A stretch of DNA of 64,000 nt from Siphonobacter curvatus (GTDB taxonomy: Bacteria; Bacteroidota; Bacteroidia; Cytophagales; Spirosomataceae): the NCBI RefSeq assembly GCF_002943425.1, contig NZ_PTRA01000002.1:36090-100089 (forward strand), in the 5' to 3' direction. A program made the translations under genes and the position numbers. The stretch's first letter is position 1. Each line of letters begins with the position of its first letter. This document shows, in pieces, positions 46,598 to 55,268 of the stretch. Under the pieces are notes generated by a model. That model saw only the letters and a list, made by a program, of their open reading frames with translations. It had not been told where the DNA came from and did not search any database.

Positions 46598-47344
46598 ATG
46601 GAAAAGTTATTTCAAGGAAAAACGGCCTTAGTTACGGGTGCCGCTTCGGGTATCGGTAAAGCCGTAGCCCTGCTATATAGTCAGTACGGAGCTCAGGTTA
46701 TGGTATCGGACCTCTCCGATGGGCAGGCCGTGGTTGAGGAAATAACCGCCGCTGGCGGAACAGCCCAGTTCTACCAAGCCGATGTAGCCGACCCCCGGCA
46801 ATGCCAGCAATTGGTACAGGAAACCATTAATCGGTTCGGACGACTGGACTTTGCTTGTAATAATGCCGGTATTGGCGGCGAATTGAACGCTACCGCCGAT
46901 TATTCGCTAGAGGGCTGGCAAAAAATTATGGATGTAAACCTCAATAGTGTATTCTATTGCATGAAATACGAGCTGGAAGCGATGCGGGTCCAAGGCTCGG
47001 GATCGATTGTAAACATGGGTTCCATTTTAAGTCAGGTAGGTACCGCTCACTCGCCCGGGTACGTAGCGGCAAAACATGCCGTAGTAGGCTTGACGCAAAC
47101 GGCGGCCTTGGAATACGCCTCCAAGGGTATCCGCATCAACACGGTTGGCCCGGCTTACATTGATACGCCCCTACTTAAAAACTTACCGTCCGAAGCCCGG
47201 CAAATGCTGATTGGGATGCATCCGATAGGTAGACTGGGACGTTCGGAAGAAGTCGCTGAATTAGTCATTTGGCTGTCCTCCGACAAAGCCTCCTTCGTGA
47301 CCGGAGCGTATTATCCCGTAGACGGCGGATATTTGGCTCAGTAA
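46598..47344 (+). CDS. Short-chain dehydrogenase/reductase (glucose-dehydrogenase-like)
   Basis: 248 residues. Cofactor motif TGAASGIGKAVA, NNAG in FACNNAGIGGE, catalytic Ser in NMGSILSQVG and Tyr/Lys in YVAAKHAVVGL; the end SSDKASFVTGAYYPVDGGYL is typical of tetrameric classical SDRs. Substrate unknown. It is translationally close (10 nt) to the upstream universal stress protein gene and is followed by a perfect 20-bp terminator hairpin. Confidence 0.9.
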   Translation: MEKLFQGKTALVTGAASGIGKAVALLYSQYGAQVMVSDLSDGQAVVEEITAAGGTAQFYQADVADPRQCQQLVQETINRFGRLDFACNNAGIGGELNATADYSLEGWQKIMDVNLNSVFYCMKYELEAMRVQGSGSIVNMGSILSQVGTAHSPGYVAAKHAVVGLTQTAALEYASKGIRINTVGPAYIDTPLLKNLPSEARQMLIGMHPIGRLGRSEEVAELVIWLSSDKASFVTGAYYPVDGGYLAQ

Positions 47345-47374
47345 TCTTCTTGATCGTAGCTTAATAAAGCTCAT

Positions 47375-47420
47375 AACATTGCTCTAAAAGCTTCTTCCGG
47401 GAAGCTTTTAGAGCAATGTT
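47375..47420. terminator. Perfect 20-bp terminator hairpin
   Basis: Arms 47375-47394 and 47401-47420 with a 6-nt loop follow the Usp/SDR operon by 30 nt. Confidence 0.8.
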
Positions 47421-47656
47421 CTATTTATACGTTACTAGTGCTACTCGTCGAAATCATTTTACGACGCTTGCTTCCTGTTCCATACCTAAGGCTTCAATAG
47501 GCTTTTATTACCGGAACGTCGGGTTGTCCAGTCGCTACTTTGATCACGAAGATTTTTAATTTTCTTTTCGTTCTCGTACCATTCTTAGAAAAAAATGGTA
47601 TTGTTACGTACACCAACGCGTGTACGCCTCTTCACCTACGCTCCTGATTCTCTGGC

Positions 47657-48460
47657 ATGAACGCTCTACCCACGGGTCAATTTTACGGACAGACCAATCA
47701 AAAACTTCAAGTGGGCCATCTAACGCTCACGGATACCGAATACACGCATCCCTGGGTGGATTGGCATTACCACGAAAACGCTTACTTTACGTTCATTTTA
47801 CAGGGTAAGGTTTTAGAAGGGAACCGGAAAGAAAGGTACACCTGTACCGCCGGTAGCCTGCTGTTTCACCACTGGCAGGAGGCTCATTACAATCAAAAAC
47901 CCGAAGGCTACACGCGGGGCTTTCACGTCGAGCTAAACGCCGATTGGTTTCAATCGTACGAGATAAAGCCTTTGCAGGGCAGTATCGACATTCAACATCC
48001 GCAGGCAAAACGACTCATGTACAACCTCGTCAAAGAAGCCAAACGCCACGCTTCCTACACGCCCCTGGCCATGGAGGCTTTACTGATTGAGCTGTTTGGT
48101 GAGCTTACACAGACCTCTAATCGCTTGTACATTCGGGAGCCTGTCTGGGTTAAGCAGCTACGGGAACTCTTACACGATGCTCCGGAAGAACCCTGGACGC
48201 TCAATCAACTAGCCGAGCACCTCGCCCTCCATCCCGTTTATCTCTGCCGGGAAATGCCTCGCTATTTCAACTGTCGTTTTGGGGAGTACCTCCGGATGAT
48301 CCGACTTCAAAAAGCCTTACCCTTGCTCCTTAAGCAAGGCTTATCGCTGACGCACATTGCATTGGATTGCGGTTTTGCCGATCAGAGTCACTTCATTCGC
48401 TCTTTTCGGAACCAGTATGAGCTTACGCCCTTTGCGTACCGAAAACTTTTTGTCGGGTAA
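47657..48460 (+). CDS. AraC-family regulator
   Basis: 267 residues. The N-terminal cupin-like domain has WVDWHYHENAYFTFILQGKV and SLLFHHWQEAHYN; the C-terminal HTH domain has TLNQLAEHLALHPVYLCREM and SLTHIALDCGFADQSHFIRS, ending FRNQYELTPFAYRK. It lies 73 nt upstream of a serine hydrolase gene on the same strand, so it may regulate that gene. Confidence 0.87.
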   Translation: MNALPTGQFYGQTNQKLQVGHLTLTDTEYTHPWVDWHYHENAYFTFILQGKVLEGNRKERYTCTAGSLLFHHWQEAHYNQKPEGYTRGFHVELNADWFQSYEIKPLQGSIDIQHPQAKRLMYNLVKEAKRHASYTPLAMEALLIELFGELTQTSNRLYIREPVWVKQLRELLHDAPEEPWTLNQLAEHLALHPVYLCREMPRYFNCRFGEYLRMIRLQKALPLLLKQGLSLTHIALDCGFADQSHFIRSFRNQYELTPFAYRKLFVG

Positions 48461-48532
48461 GGTTAATTGGGTTCTATTTCCGGCTTGATTCAGGGTTTAG
48501 GTTTGTAGCTCATCCATCTTTCTACGAAGGTT

Positions 48533-50173
48533 ATGCGTTTCTACGTACGGTTAGCACTCTTTTGGTTGTATTGCTTACCCCTCCAGGCTCAGCTTGTTCA
48601 AAATCAAGGGATTACTTCTTCCCTGCACCGGGCCAATCAGGGGAAAATTCTTTTTACTTCCCGGGAAATTTCTCCGGCCGAGGTACAGACCCGTGACTTT
48701 TTGACCCGCTACCAGCTGACCAATCGTAGTAATCTGTTCATGACGGTATTCCTGGCCAATTCGCTAACCAACTATCTGCATGCCCTGGCTCCTACCCTAT
48801 CTGCCGACAGTCTGACGAAGGTGGGTAATTACCAGTTTTCTTTTTTTGTCGATCATCAACTCATTTACCAAACCAACCTTCACCCCGGAGCTCCCTACGC
48901 CCGGATTAAAAACGAAGAAACAGTAATCAGTAAACCGCTGATTGATAACCAGCACGAGGGACGTTGGTGGAGCCAATCGGCCTGGAATCGCTTTATGAAC
49001 CAGGGCGGAGATCAGGCTTTAACCGAGGGAGAACACTTGTTTACACTGGAAATTAGGCCCTACCTAACGTTATCTCAGGTGCTCGTCGGTCCCATTCTAG
49101 CCCAGGGTGAAGTACAGCTGGAGGTGAAACGAAAGCCAAGCTTTAATCTGGATACGGTACGGCTGACGACTCCTCAGCCCTATCCGGGTCTCCATGTTTC
49201 AACCGATTCCTTCGACACGCGTAGAATCAAAGAACTTAGGGGTACTATTGAGGCGGGGGTATTCAAGCACATTACTAGTATCGTAGTCCTTAAACAGGGC
49301 CGTATCCTCCTGGAAGAATACTTTAATGGAACAAATCGGAGCACCTTACACGATGTTCGTTCGGTAGGTAAGTCCTTCGCTTCTACCTTAACCGGCATTG
49401 CCCAAGCCGAGGGGTATGTGCACGAAAAGCAAACATTACGGGAATTTTATGACCTGAAATCCTTTTCACATTACTCAGCCGCGAAAGCCTCAACTACTTT
49501 GTATGAATTACTCACGATGAGTTCTGCTTTCGACGGGGATGATGACAATATGGATTCCCCCGGCAATGAAGAGTACATGTACCCCGAGCCGAATTGGATC
49601 ACTTTTACGTTAAATCTTCCCGTTTTACCAGCCAAGTACCAGGGAAAATGGCATTATTTTACCGCGGGCGTAGTTTTGCTAGGTGACATTCTCAACAAAC
49701 AAGTACCGCAAAATCTAGAGACCTACGCCCAAAATAAGCTCTTTAACCCGCTCGAAATCCGTCAGTACCGCTGGCCGTACACGCCCCAAAAAGTGGTTAG
49801 TACAGCCGGAGGTATTCAACTCAATGCCCTCGATTTGGCGAAATACGGGCAACTGTATAAAAACAAAGGAAAGTGGCAGGGACGGCAACTGGTCCCAGAA
49901 GCTTGGGTGACGAAAACCTTTACTAAACACCAAGCCATTCCCGGCCGTTCGCAGGAATATTACGGCTATTTATTCTGGAATAAGACGTATACAGTACAGG
50001 GAAAACGGCTTGAAACGTACTACTGCACGGGCAATGGAGGCAACAAAATCTTCGTCTTTACGGATCGACCGCTGGTAGTGGTCGTTACGGCTACAGCATA
50101 CAATACGTCTTACGCTCACGCTCAGGTTGATCGTCTTATGCAGGACTATCTACTACCCGCCGTACTTAAGTAA
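48533..50173 (+). CDS. Secreted serine hydrolase, beta-lactamase/penicillin-binding fold
   Basis: 546 residues. Signal peptide about 1-19 (LYCLPLQAQ), a unique N-terminal beta domain (about 20-220), then a class-C beta-lactamase-like domain. The nucleophile motif SxxK is SVGKSFAST; the second motif appears as HYFTAGVVLLG instead of YxN. NGGNKIFVFTDRPLVVVVTA is the last strand with the third motif region. These proteins cleave esters or D-amino-acid peptides in the periplasm. The substrate is unknown; the long N-terminal extension may bind it. Confidence 0.83.
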   Translation: MRFYVRLALFWLYCLPLQAQLVQNQGITSSLHRANQGKILFTSREISPAEVQTRDFLTRYQLTNRSNLFMTVFLANSLTNYLHALAPTLSADSLTKVGNYQFSFFVDHQLIYQTNLHPGAPYARIKNEETVISKPLIDNQHEGRWWSQSAWNRFMNQGGDQALTEGEHLFTLEIRPYLTLSQVLVGPILAQGEVQLEVKRKPSFNLDTVRLTTPQPYPGLHVSTDSFDTRRIKELRGTIEAGVFKHITSIVVLKQGRILLEEYFNGTNRSTLHDVRSVGKSFASTLTGIAQAEGYVHEKQTLREFYDLKSFSHYSAAKASTTLYELLTMSSAFDGDDDNMDSPGNEEYMYPEPNWITFTLNLPVLPAKYQGKWHYFTAGVVLLGDILNKQVPQNLETYAQNKLFNPLEIRQYRWPYTPQKVVSTAGGIQLNALDLAKYGQLYKNKGKWQGRQLVPEAWVTKTFTKHQAIPGRSQEYYGYLFWNKTYTVQGKRLETYYCTGNGGNKIFVFTDRPLVVVVTATAYNTSYAHAQVDRLMQDYLLPAVLK

Positions 50174-50259
50174 GCATAGTAGGTACGATTAAAATCAATG
50201 GCCTCCGCCTGTCGGATCTCAACGTATAAGCTTTTTTTATACTTGAATTGGGTTCGCAT

Positions 50260-50496
50260 TTACTTAAATGAAACTCTTTCCATCGCGAAGCCAGAATTTA
50301 CCCCATTTTGGGTTTCATACAAAGCGGGCTGGTCCATTCGACCGCGGACCTGACCTACCCAAGCTTGTATTGGCTCACACTTACCAGTAGCTTTGGCATT
50401 CAGCTCGGAGGGCGTATCGAGTTTTGTGGAATCAATCGTAAAGTCCGGTTTCTGACAAGATCCTATTACAAGCAGGCACGAAATGATTTGTTTCAT
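50260..50496 (-). CDS. Small putative lipoprotein
   Basis: 78 residues: MKQIISCLLVIGSCQKPDF has a signal segment and a lipobox-like VIGSC (Cys 14). The mature tail is short and polar with one more Cys (ATGKCEPIQAWVGQVRG). Nothing similar is recognised. It sits between the serine hydrolase and the response regulator. Confidence 0.55.
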   Translation of the reverse strand: MKQIISCLLVIGSCQKPDFTIDSTKLDTPSELNAKATGKCEPIQAWVGQVRGRMDQPALYETQNGVNSGFAMERVSFK

Positions 50497-50601
50497 TAGG
50501 GTAGAGAATGGACTTGCTAGTTAGGTACGTTCTACCGAATAATCTTCCAGCTTTCAGTAAAACCATTGTTAGTATTCGATGAGTATAATAAATAAAAGGC
50601 A

Positions 50602-50994
50602 CTAGTACGCACAAAGCTGGGTCATGACATTCCTCATTTCGAGCAAATTCAGGGGTTTCAATAGAAAGGCATTTGCACCGAGTTGGTGACTTTTCCGGCG
50701 AATTTCCATTTGATCCCGGTTAGTCATCATGACTACTGGTATTGCTTTCCAATCCGGGTTCTGTTTCAACAAAAACAGCGTTTGTAAGCCATTCAGCTGA
50801 GGCATGTCCATATCCAGTACGATCAGATCAGGCCTGGATACTTTCGGTAGAGCGTCCATCCTCTCCACCAATTGGGAACCATCGGCAAAGAAATGGACCT
50901 GATGCTCTGGTAAAAATAGAGTAAAGACCTGCTGGACCAGAAAGCGATAGTCCGCATTATCGTCAACCAGATAAACTATGCGGGAATGAGCCAT
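50602..50994 (-). CDS. Stand-alone response regulator (CheY-like)
   Basis: 130 residues from MAHSRIVYLVDDNADY; a longer frame to 51042 is less likely. One receiver domain only: acidic pocket DDN, phospho-acceptor Asp in LIVLDMDMPQLNG, Thr in VVMMTNRDQ and Lys in FLLKPLN. No output domain, so it acts by protein contact. No histidine kinase is nearby. Confidence 0.9.
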   Translation of the reverse strand: MAHSRIVYLVDDNADYRFLVQQVFTLFLPEHQVHFFADGSQLVERMDALPKVSRPDLIVLDMDMPQLNGLQTLFLLKQNPDWKAIPVVMMTNRDQMEIRRKSHQLGANAFLLKPLNLLEMRNVMTQLCAY

Positions 50995-51428
50995 AAACGT
51001 TAAAAAAATGGCTGAGTGATTTTCAATCGTAGTACACCTCAACTCACGTGTTTTTCGATTCCAAGCGGTTCAGTTAGTAATACAGGCAAGTGGTATCAAT
51101 TGAAACCACTACTCCTGGTAAAGTCCGGGTACCATTGGGGTTTGACTACAATTTCACTTTCCTCGCTGAACCCGCTTTTCGTAAGTTTCCATACCCATAA
51201 CGTTCAACGGCCCTTCATCTGTTAAAGCTTGTCTATTAATTGTTACAGTCCTTTATTACCAATTGGGGTTACTCTTTTCGGTCTAAATCCCACATGGTTT
51301 GTTTTAGTGCATTGCTTCGTCCGGTAAATGGGAAAAGTATTTCGGCCACTCGGTCACTATATTCAACCATTCGTCGGCAGCAAACTGGTTTCGGCGGCCA
51401 GGGACGGAATCTTTGTCCAAAAAAAGAT
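50995..51428 (+). other. Intergenic, divergent promoters
   Basis: No gene supported. AATCTTTG at 51408-51415 is a partial -7 element for the desaturase gene, placing its transcript start near 51420 and its start codon at 51429. Confidence 0.45.
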
Positions 51429-52211
51429 ATGGTTGCTATATTGATTTTCTTTGCCGTGCACTGGTACGGAGCCTTGTTTTTCCAAACCGTTTTTCTGCAC
51501 CGATACGCCGCTCACCAGGCCTTTACCATGTCAAAAACCTGGGAACGTATGTTCTTCATCGGAACATTCATTTTTCAGGGGTCGAATTATTTGAGTGCCT
51601 ATGCTTACGGCGTTATGCACCGCATGCACCACGCCTATGCCGATACGGAAAAAGATCCGCATTCGCCGAGCTTCAGTACGGGAATTTTTGATATGATGTG
51701 GAAAACGTATCGAGTGTACTCCGCCATCCGCACGCGTAGCATGGACGTAGATCCTAAATTCACGGCGGGTGTACCCGACTGGCGAGCCTTTGATGACTTT
51801 GCTTCCCATCGCTACACTCGTCTGGTCTGGGGAACGCTGTATACACTTTTTTACATCTATTTTGCTCCAAGCTGGGGCTGGTTTTTGCTCTTACCAGTGC
51901 ACTTCCTCATGTCGCCCATTCATGGAGCGATCATCAACTGGTTTGCCCATAAAATCGGGTATACTACTTTCAAGGTCAATGACACGTCCCGTAACCTCAT
52001 GCCCGTTGATTTCCTAATGATGGGTGAAGGATTCCATAACAATCACCACACGTATGGCAATCGTGCTAATTTTGCCTACAAGTGGTTTGAGATCGATCCT
52101 TCATATCAGATCATGAAATTGCTCAACGTCGTGGGTATCATTCAGCTGCCTCAGGAAAAAGGACGCACGCAGAAGTTTATGAAAAAGAAACAGCTGGCTA
52201 AGGCTTCGTAA
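51429..52211 (+). CDS. Membrane fatty-acid desaturase (acyl-CoA desaturase type)
   Basis: 260 residues from MVAILIFFAVHWYGALFFQT. Three His boxes: HRYAAHQ, HRMHHAY and HNNHHTY, which bind the di-iron centre. Hydrophobic spans lie at about 4-22, 36-58 and 132-170. It introduces a double bond into acyl chains at the inner membrane using O2 and electrons. The start is set by the -7-like element at 51408-51415. It is ended by a hairpin at 52230-52265. Confidence 0.88.
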   Translation: MVAILIFFAVHWYGALFFQTVFLHRYAAHQAFTMSKTWERMFFIGTFIFQGSNYLSAYAYGVMHRMHHAYADTEKDPHSPSFSTGIFDMMWKTYRVYSAIRTRSMDVDPKFTAGVPDWRAFDDFASHRYTRLVWGTLYTLFYIYFAPSWGWFLLLPVHFLMSPIHGAIINWFAHKIGYTTFKVNDTSRNLMPVDFLMMGEGFHNNHHTYGNRANFAYKWFEIDPSYQIMKLLNVVGIIQLPQEKGRTQKFMKKKQLAKAS

Positions 52212-52229
52212 GGCTTGTTTTAAATATAA

Positions 52230-52265
52230 ACAGGAGCCGGAGGGATGAATCCTTCCGGCTCCTGT
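52230..52265 (+). terminator. Desaturase terminator
   Basis: Arms 52230-52246 and 52249-52265 pair with one mismatch (ACAGGAGCCGGA core), followed by CGTTTTG. Confidence 0.75.
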
Positions 52266-52663
52266 CGTTTTGTATACTTGGGTAGATTGGTGCGTATTGG
52301 TTTAGCAGTCAGTAAGCTAAACCGCGTTCCTGGTTGAAGTAGCTTCAAAGGTTATTCATTAGACGTGTGTACATTTGTTGAAAACGCGTACTTTCTTTCG
52401 ATTGCCTGCGTTGATGGTCGCAGATTCAGTAACCCACTAACGAACAATGGTATACGCACCGAAACCTGACTTTCTTCAGGTTTCGTGTCATAGGCTCTAT
52501 GAAATAGTTCTTGACTGTTTTCTTTTAGAGATAATAAACTGTATACCTGATCACTTCCCCCCTACCCCTTATGGAATGGTTAGTGTTGAAGAGGCCCAGC
52601 CCGCAAGACTTATGAGCTATCAACTAGCCGTACCTACGGGACTACACTCGTTTTGTAAAAAAG
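52266..52663. other. Intergenic with second copy of the short dispersed element
   Basis: No gene supported. At 52625-52660 AGCCGTACCTACGGGAC followed by TTTTGTAAAA repeats the element near 39640 in the same orientation. Confidence 0.4.
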
Positions 52664-52692
52664 CAGCCCGGAAGTTTATCACTTCCGGGCTG
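52664..52692 (-). terminator. DUF808 gene terminator
   Basis: Perfect 12-bp arms 52664-52675 and 52681-52692. Read on the minus strand the stem is followed by CTTTTTTAC, a proper T-run. Confidence 0.8.
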
Positions 52693-52715
52693 TACAAGAA
52701 AAACACTAAACGATC

Positions 52716-53633
52716 TTATTTACGCATCTTCCGAACCAGCGTTACGATTTTTTCAATAATCGCTCCGATGACTAAGCCACCCAGGGCACTAGCCACCACT
52801 TTCGCCGCCCACGCTAATGCGGGTACGTCCGCTAGGGCGTGCTCAATGGCTTCTAGGCCGTGATGCAATACGGGAATACCATGCGAAATGATCTCCGCCC
52901 CTACCCACAACATGGCCGCGGTACCAACGTATCCCAGAATGGTTAAGAAACGGGGCATAAAGCGAATCAGCCCAAATCCTATTTTACGAATCGCAGAAGG
53001 TCGGTTTTCCCGAGCCAGGTACACGCCCAGATCATCCGCTTTCACCAGTAAGGCTACGAATCCATACACGGCTACGGTAATGAAAATCGCTACGAAAAAC
53101 ATAACCGCAATCTGCGTCAGCAGGGGCTGATCCGATACCGTACCGTACGTAATGGCAACGATTTCTGAGGAAAGAATAAAGTCGGTTTGTACGGCTCCTT
53201 TGATACGGGTTTTCTCCAGCTCTTCGGGCGTAATGACCTTAAGTTCATCCTCGGAATCACCGTGGGCATCTCCGTGTGAGCTAAACATACTATGTACCTT
53301 CTCGTAGCCTTCGAAACACAGATACGCTCCCCCCAACATCAAAATGGGCGTGATAATCCAGGGAGCGAAAAAACCCAGTAGCAGGGCTACTGGCGTAAGG
53401 ATGAGTACCTTATTAATTAATGATTTTTTGGCGATCTGATAAATGATCGACACTTCACGGGAGGGGTCTAATCCTACCACGTATTTGGGGGTTACGGCGG
53501 TATCGTCAATGACGACGCCCGAAACTTTCCCCGTACTTTTAGCGACTTGAGTAGGAACGTCGTCCAGGCTGGCAGCACTGGCTTTTACCAGGGCTGCAAC
53601 GTCATCTAAAAGGGCTAGCAATCCAGTTGCCAT
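52716..53633 (-). CDS. DUF808 family membrane protein
   Basis: 305 residues from MATGLLALLDDVAALVKASA; the upstream in-frame Met at 53681 is less likely. Family landmarks: AASLDDVPTQVAKSTGKVSG near the N-terminus, a membrane part LILTPVALLLGFFAPWIITP, and helices at about 178-200, 240-262 and 280-300. The central acidic stretch follows a His/Asp-rich SSHGDAHGDSEDEL. The family (YedI-like) is an uncharacterised inner-membrane protein with some links to ion transport; no function can be stated. Confidence 0.88.
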   Translation of the reverse strand: MATGLLALLDDVAALVKASAASLDDVPTQVAKSTGKVSGVVIDDTAVTPKYVVGLDPSREVSIIYQIAKKSLINKVLILTPVALLLGFFAPWIITPILMLGGAYLCFEGYEKVHSMFSSHGDAHGDSEDELKVITPEELEKTRIKGAVQTDFILSSEIVAITYGTVSDQPLLTQIAVMFFVAIFITVAVYGFVALLVKADDLGVYLARENRPSAIRKIGFGLIRFMPRFLTILGYVGTAAMLWVGAEIISHGIPVLHHGLEAIEHALADVPALAWAAKVVASALGGLVIGAIIEKIVTLVRKMRK

Positions 53634-53963
53634 TAGTGATGGTTTAAGGGTGATGAATCGTTTCGGCTTCGTACAGGACATCTCATTAACTCGCGTCCCC
53701 GGACTCCTAGTGATTCTGTTGTTTTCGCTTAAAAGAATGGGCCTGTTTCAAAAACGCCCCTCTTTCCACAAAATAAGCCCAAGAGAAGTCGAAGCTTGTT
53801 TCCTGAATTACCGAAAGATTCGGGGCGAAGATACAGGGTAACTCGTATACTTATCTCGCCTTATGGGCCCTACGGCTACTTTTCGTGAAGATCCGGGGGA
53901 ATTAATGGTCCAGTGGTAAGTGACGGTACCCAGCTCCGTAAAGACGCTGGAATGGAGACTACG
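53634..53963. other. Intergenic
   Basis: About 330 bases; nothing convincing. It should hold the DUF808 promoter. Confidence 0.3.
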
Positions 53964-54680
53964 TTAAACTAGGAGTAGATACAGGGCTCCGGCAATCAAG
54001 GCGGCAATGAGCGTATTTAAAAAATTTACGGCATCATTGGAGAGGTAGGCTTTTCTCTCCCAGGTAGCTCCCAGCACCGAATCCGCCAGATTACCTAGTA
54101 TTCCGGCTATCCAGACTACTCCCACCAGAAGCCCCCAGCCCTGCCCCAGGATGTACAGAGCCGTTATGATCGTACTACCCCCTACACCGGCCAGGGTTCC
54201 TTCCAGGCTTATGACGCCATCCAGCCCCCGGGTATCGGGTCTTAGCGTGAGGATGTTGTAATAGTTTCGGCCGTATATATTGCCTAGTTCGGAAGCGAAC
54301 GTATCCGCTGTAGCCGAGGCAAAACTGGCAGCCAACATGAGTTGAAAGAGTTCCGTCTGGGCAGGATAAGCCCAACTAAACAAACCCATTAGTCCAGCTA
54401 CCCCACCGTTGGCCAAGGCCTGACTGGCTTTCCGTCGCCCCTTATTCGCTTCAGCCAATCCCAAAGCTGCTTTATCACGAAACCGGAATGAGCTTACTAG
54501 TGATCCCAGTACGAAAAAAGCTCCCAGCATACTTAGCCCCATCAAACCGGCTCCTGAATAAATAGCCCAGCCCAATAGGCCTCCGGTCAAAGCCCCCAGA
54601 ATCGTTAACTTGCCGGCTTTAACGCTCAGCCACATACCTACTACTAAAAAGCCAGCTACGGCCCAGGCTTGTATACTCAC
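53964..54680 (-). CDS. DUF92 family membrane protein
   Basis: 238 residues with about six membrane helices. Family blocks: LTILGALTGGLLGWAIYSGA, ASQALANGGVAGLMGLFSW, the conserved ASATADTFASELGNIYGR, and RGLDGVISLEGTLAGVGGS. The plant relative VTE6 is a phytyl-phosphate kinase; bacterial members are uncharacterised, possibly prenyl-phosphate handling. Stands alone on the minus strand. Confidence 0.88.
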   Translation of the reverse strand: MSIQAWAVAGFLVVGMWLSVKAGKLTILGALTGGLLGWAIYSGAGLMGLSMLGAFFVLGSLVSSFRFRDKAALGLAEANKGRRKASQALANGGVAGLMGLFSWAYPAQTELFQLMLAASFASATADTFASELGNIYGRNYYNILTLRPDTRGLDGVISLEGTLAGVGGSTIITALYILGQGWGLLVGVVWIAGILGNLADSVLGATWERKAYLSNDAVNFLNTLIAALIAGALYLLLV

Positions 54681-55268
54681 GCTTGATGGATGTTAATTCA
54701 TACCAGATTAGTTTTTTGCGCTAGGACTAGCGTACTATCCTTAGAGCTGAGCTGCAAATTGGCATCCACGCTTTGAAAAATCAAATGGCTTTACGTTTCT
54801 TTCAAAATAGGAATAGCTGGTATCTTACAGAAGATTAGCACTTCAAAAATTCACCTGACCAAGTATGCCTCCCAGACCGCCGTACACACCTGTATCCTGA
54901 AAGGGAACAAGCCTATTACCTACCAACGAGCCACCAATTTTCGACGGACCTAAGTCATGAACTTTCTGTCTAGCACAAGGCAAATACTTTCGTTTTACTA
55001 ATTACAGATCATTCAGCAAGTGTTTTAAGAACTCTTTCTAGGTGAGACATAAATGAACACAGTTTATTAACTTTCATTACTAAGTAAATACTTATAGTTA
55101 AAATACTTAACTAACTAATCTAAATTATAATTACATATATTTAAAAATACTAACTATAGTGGCGATAGCAATAAGCTTTGTCAGGCTATTACACATAATA
55201 GTTCATTAGTTTTTCCATAGAAACTGGCGGTTTCCACGAATAGGTTTTTGAATGGATAGCAAGGCCGA
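54681..55268. other. Long AT-rich intergenic region
   Basis: 588 bases with no gene and no strong hairpin. Very AT-rich around 55030-55210. Confidence 0.35.

Noticed and set aside
52447..52863. 138-codon plus-strand frame over the DUF808 3' end
   Set aside because: Overlaps the DUF808 gene and its terminator on the opposite strand; second half is an antisense shadow.
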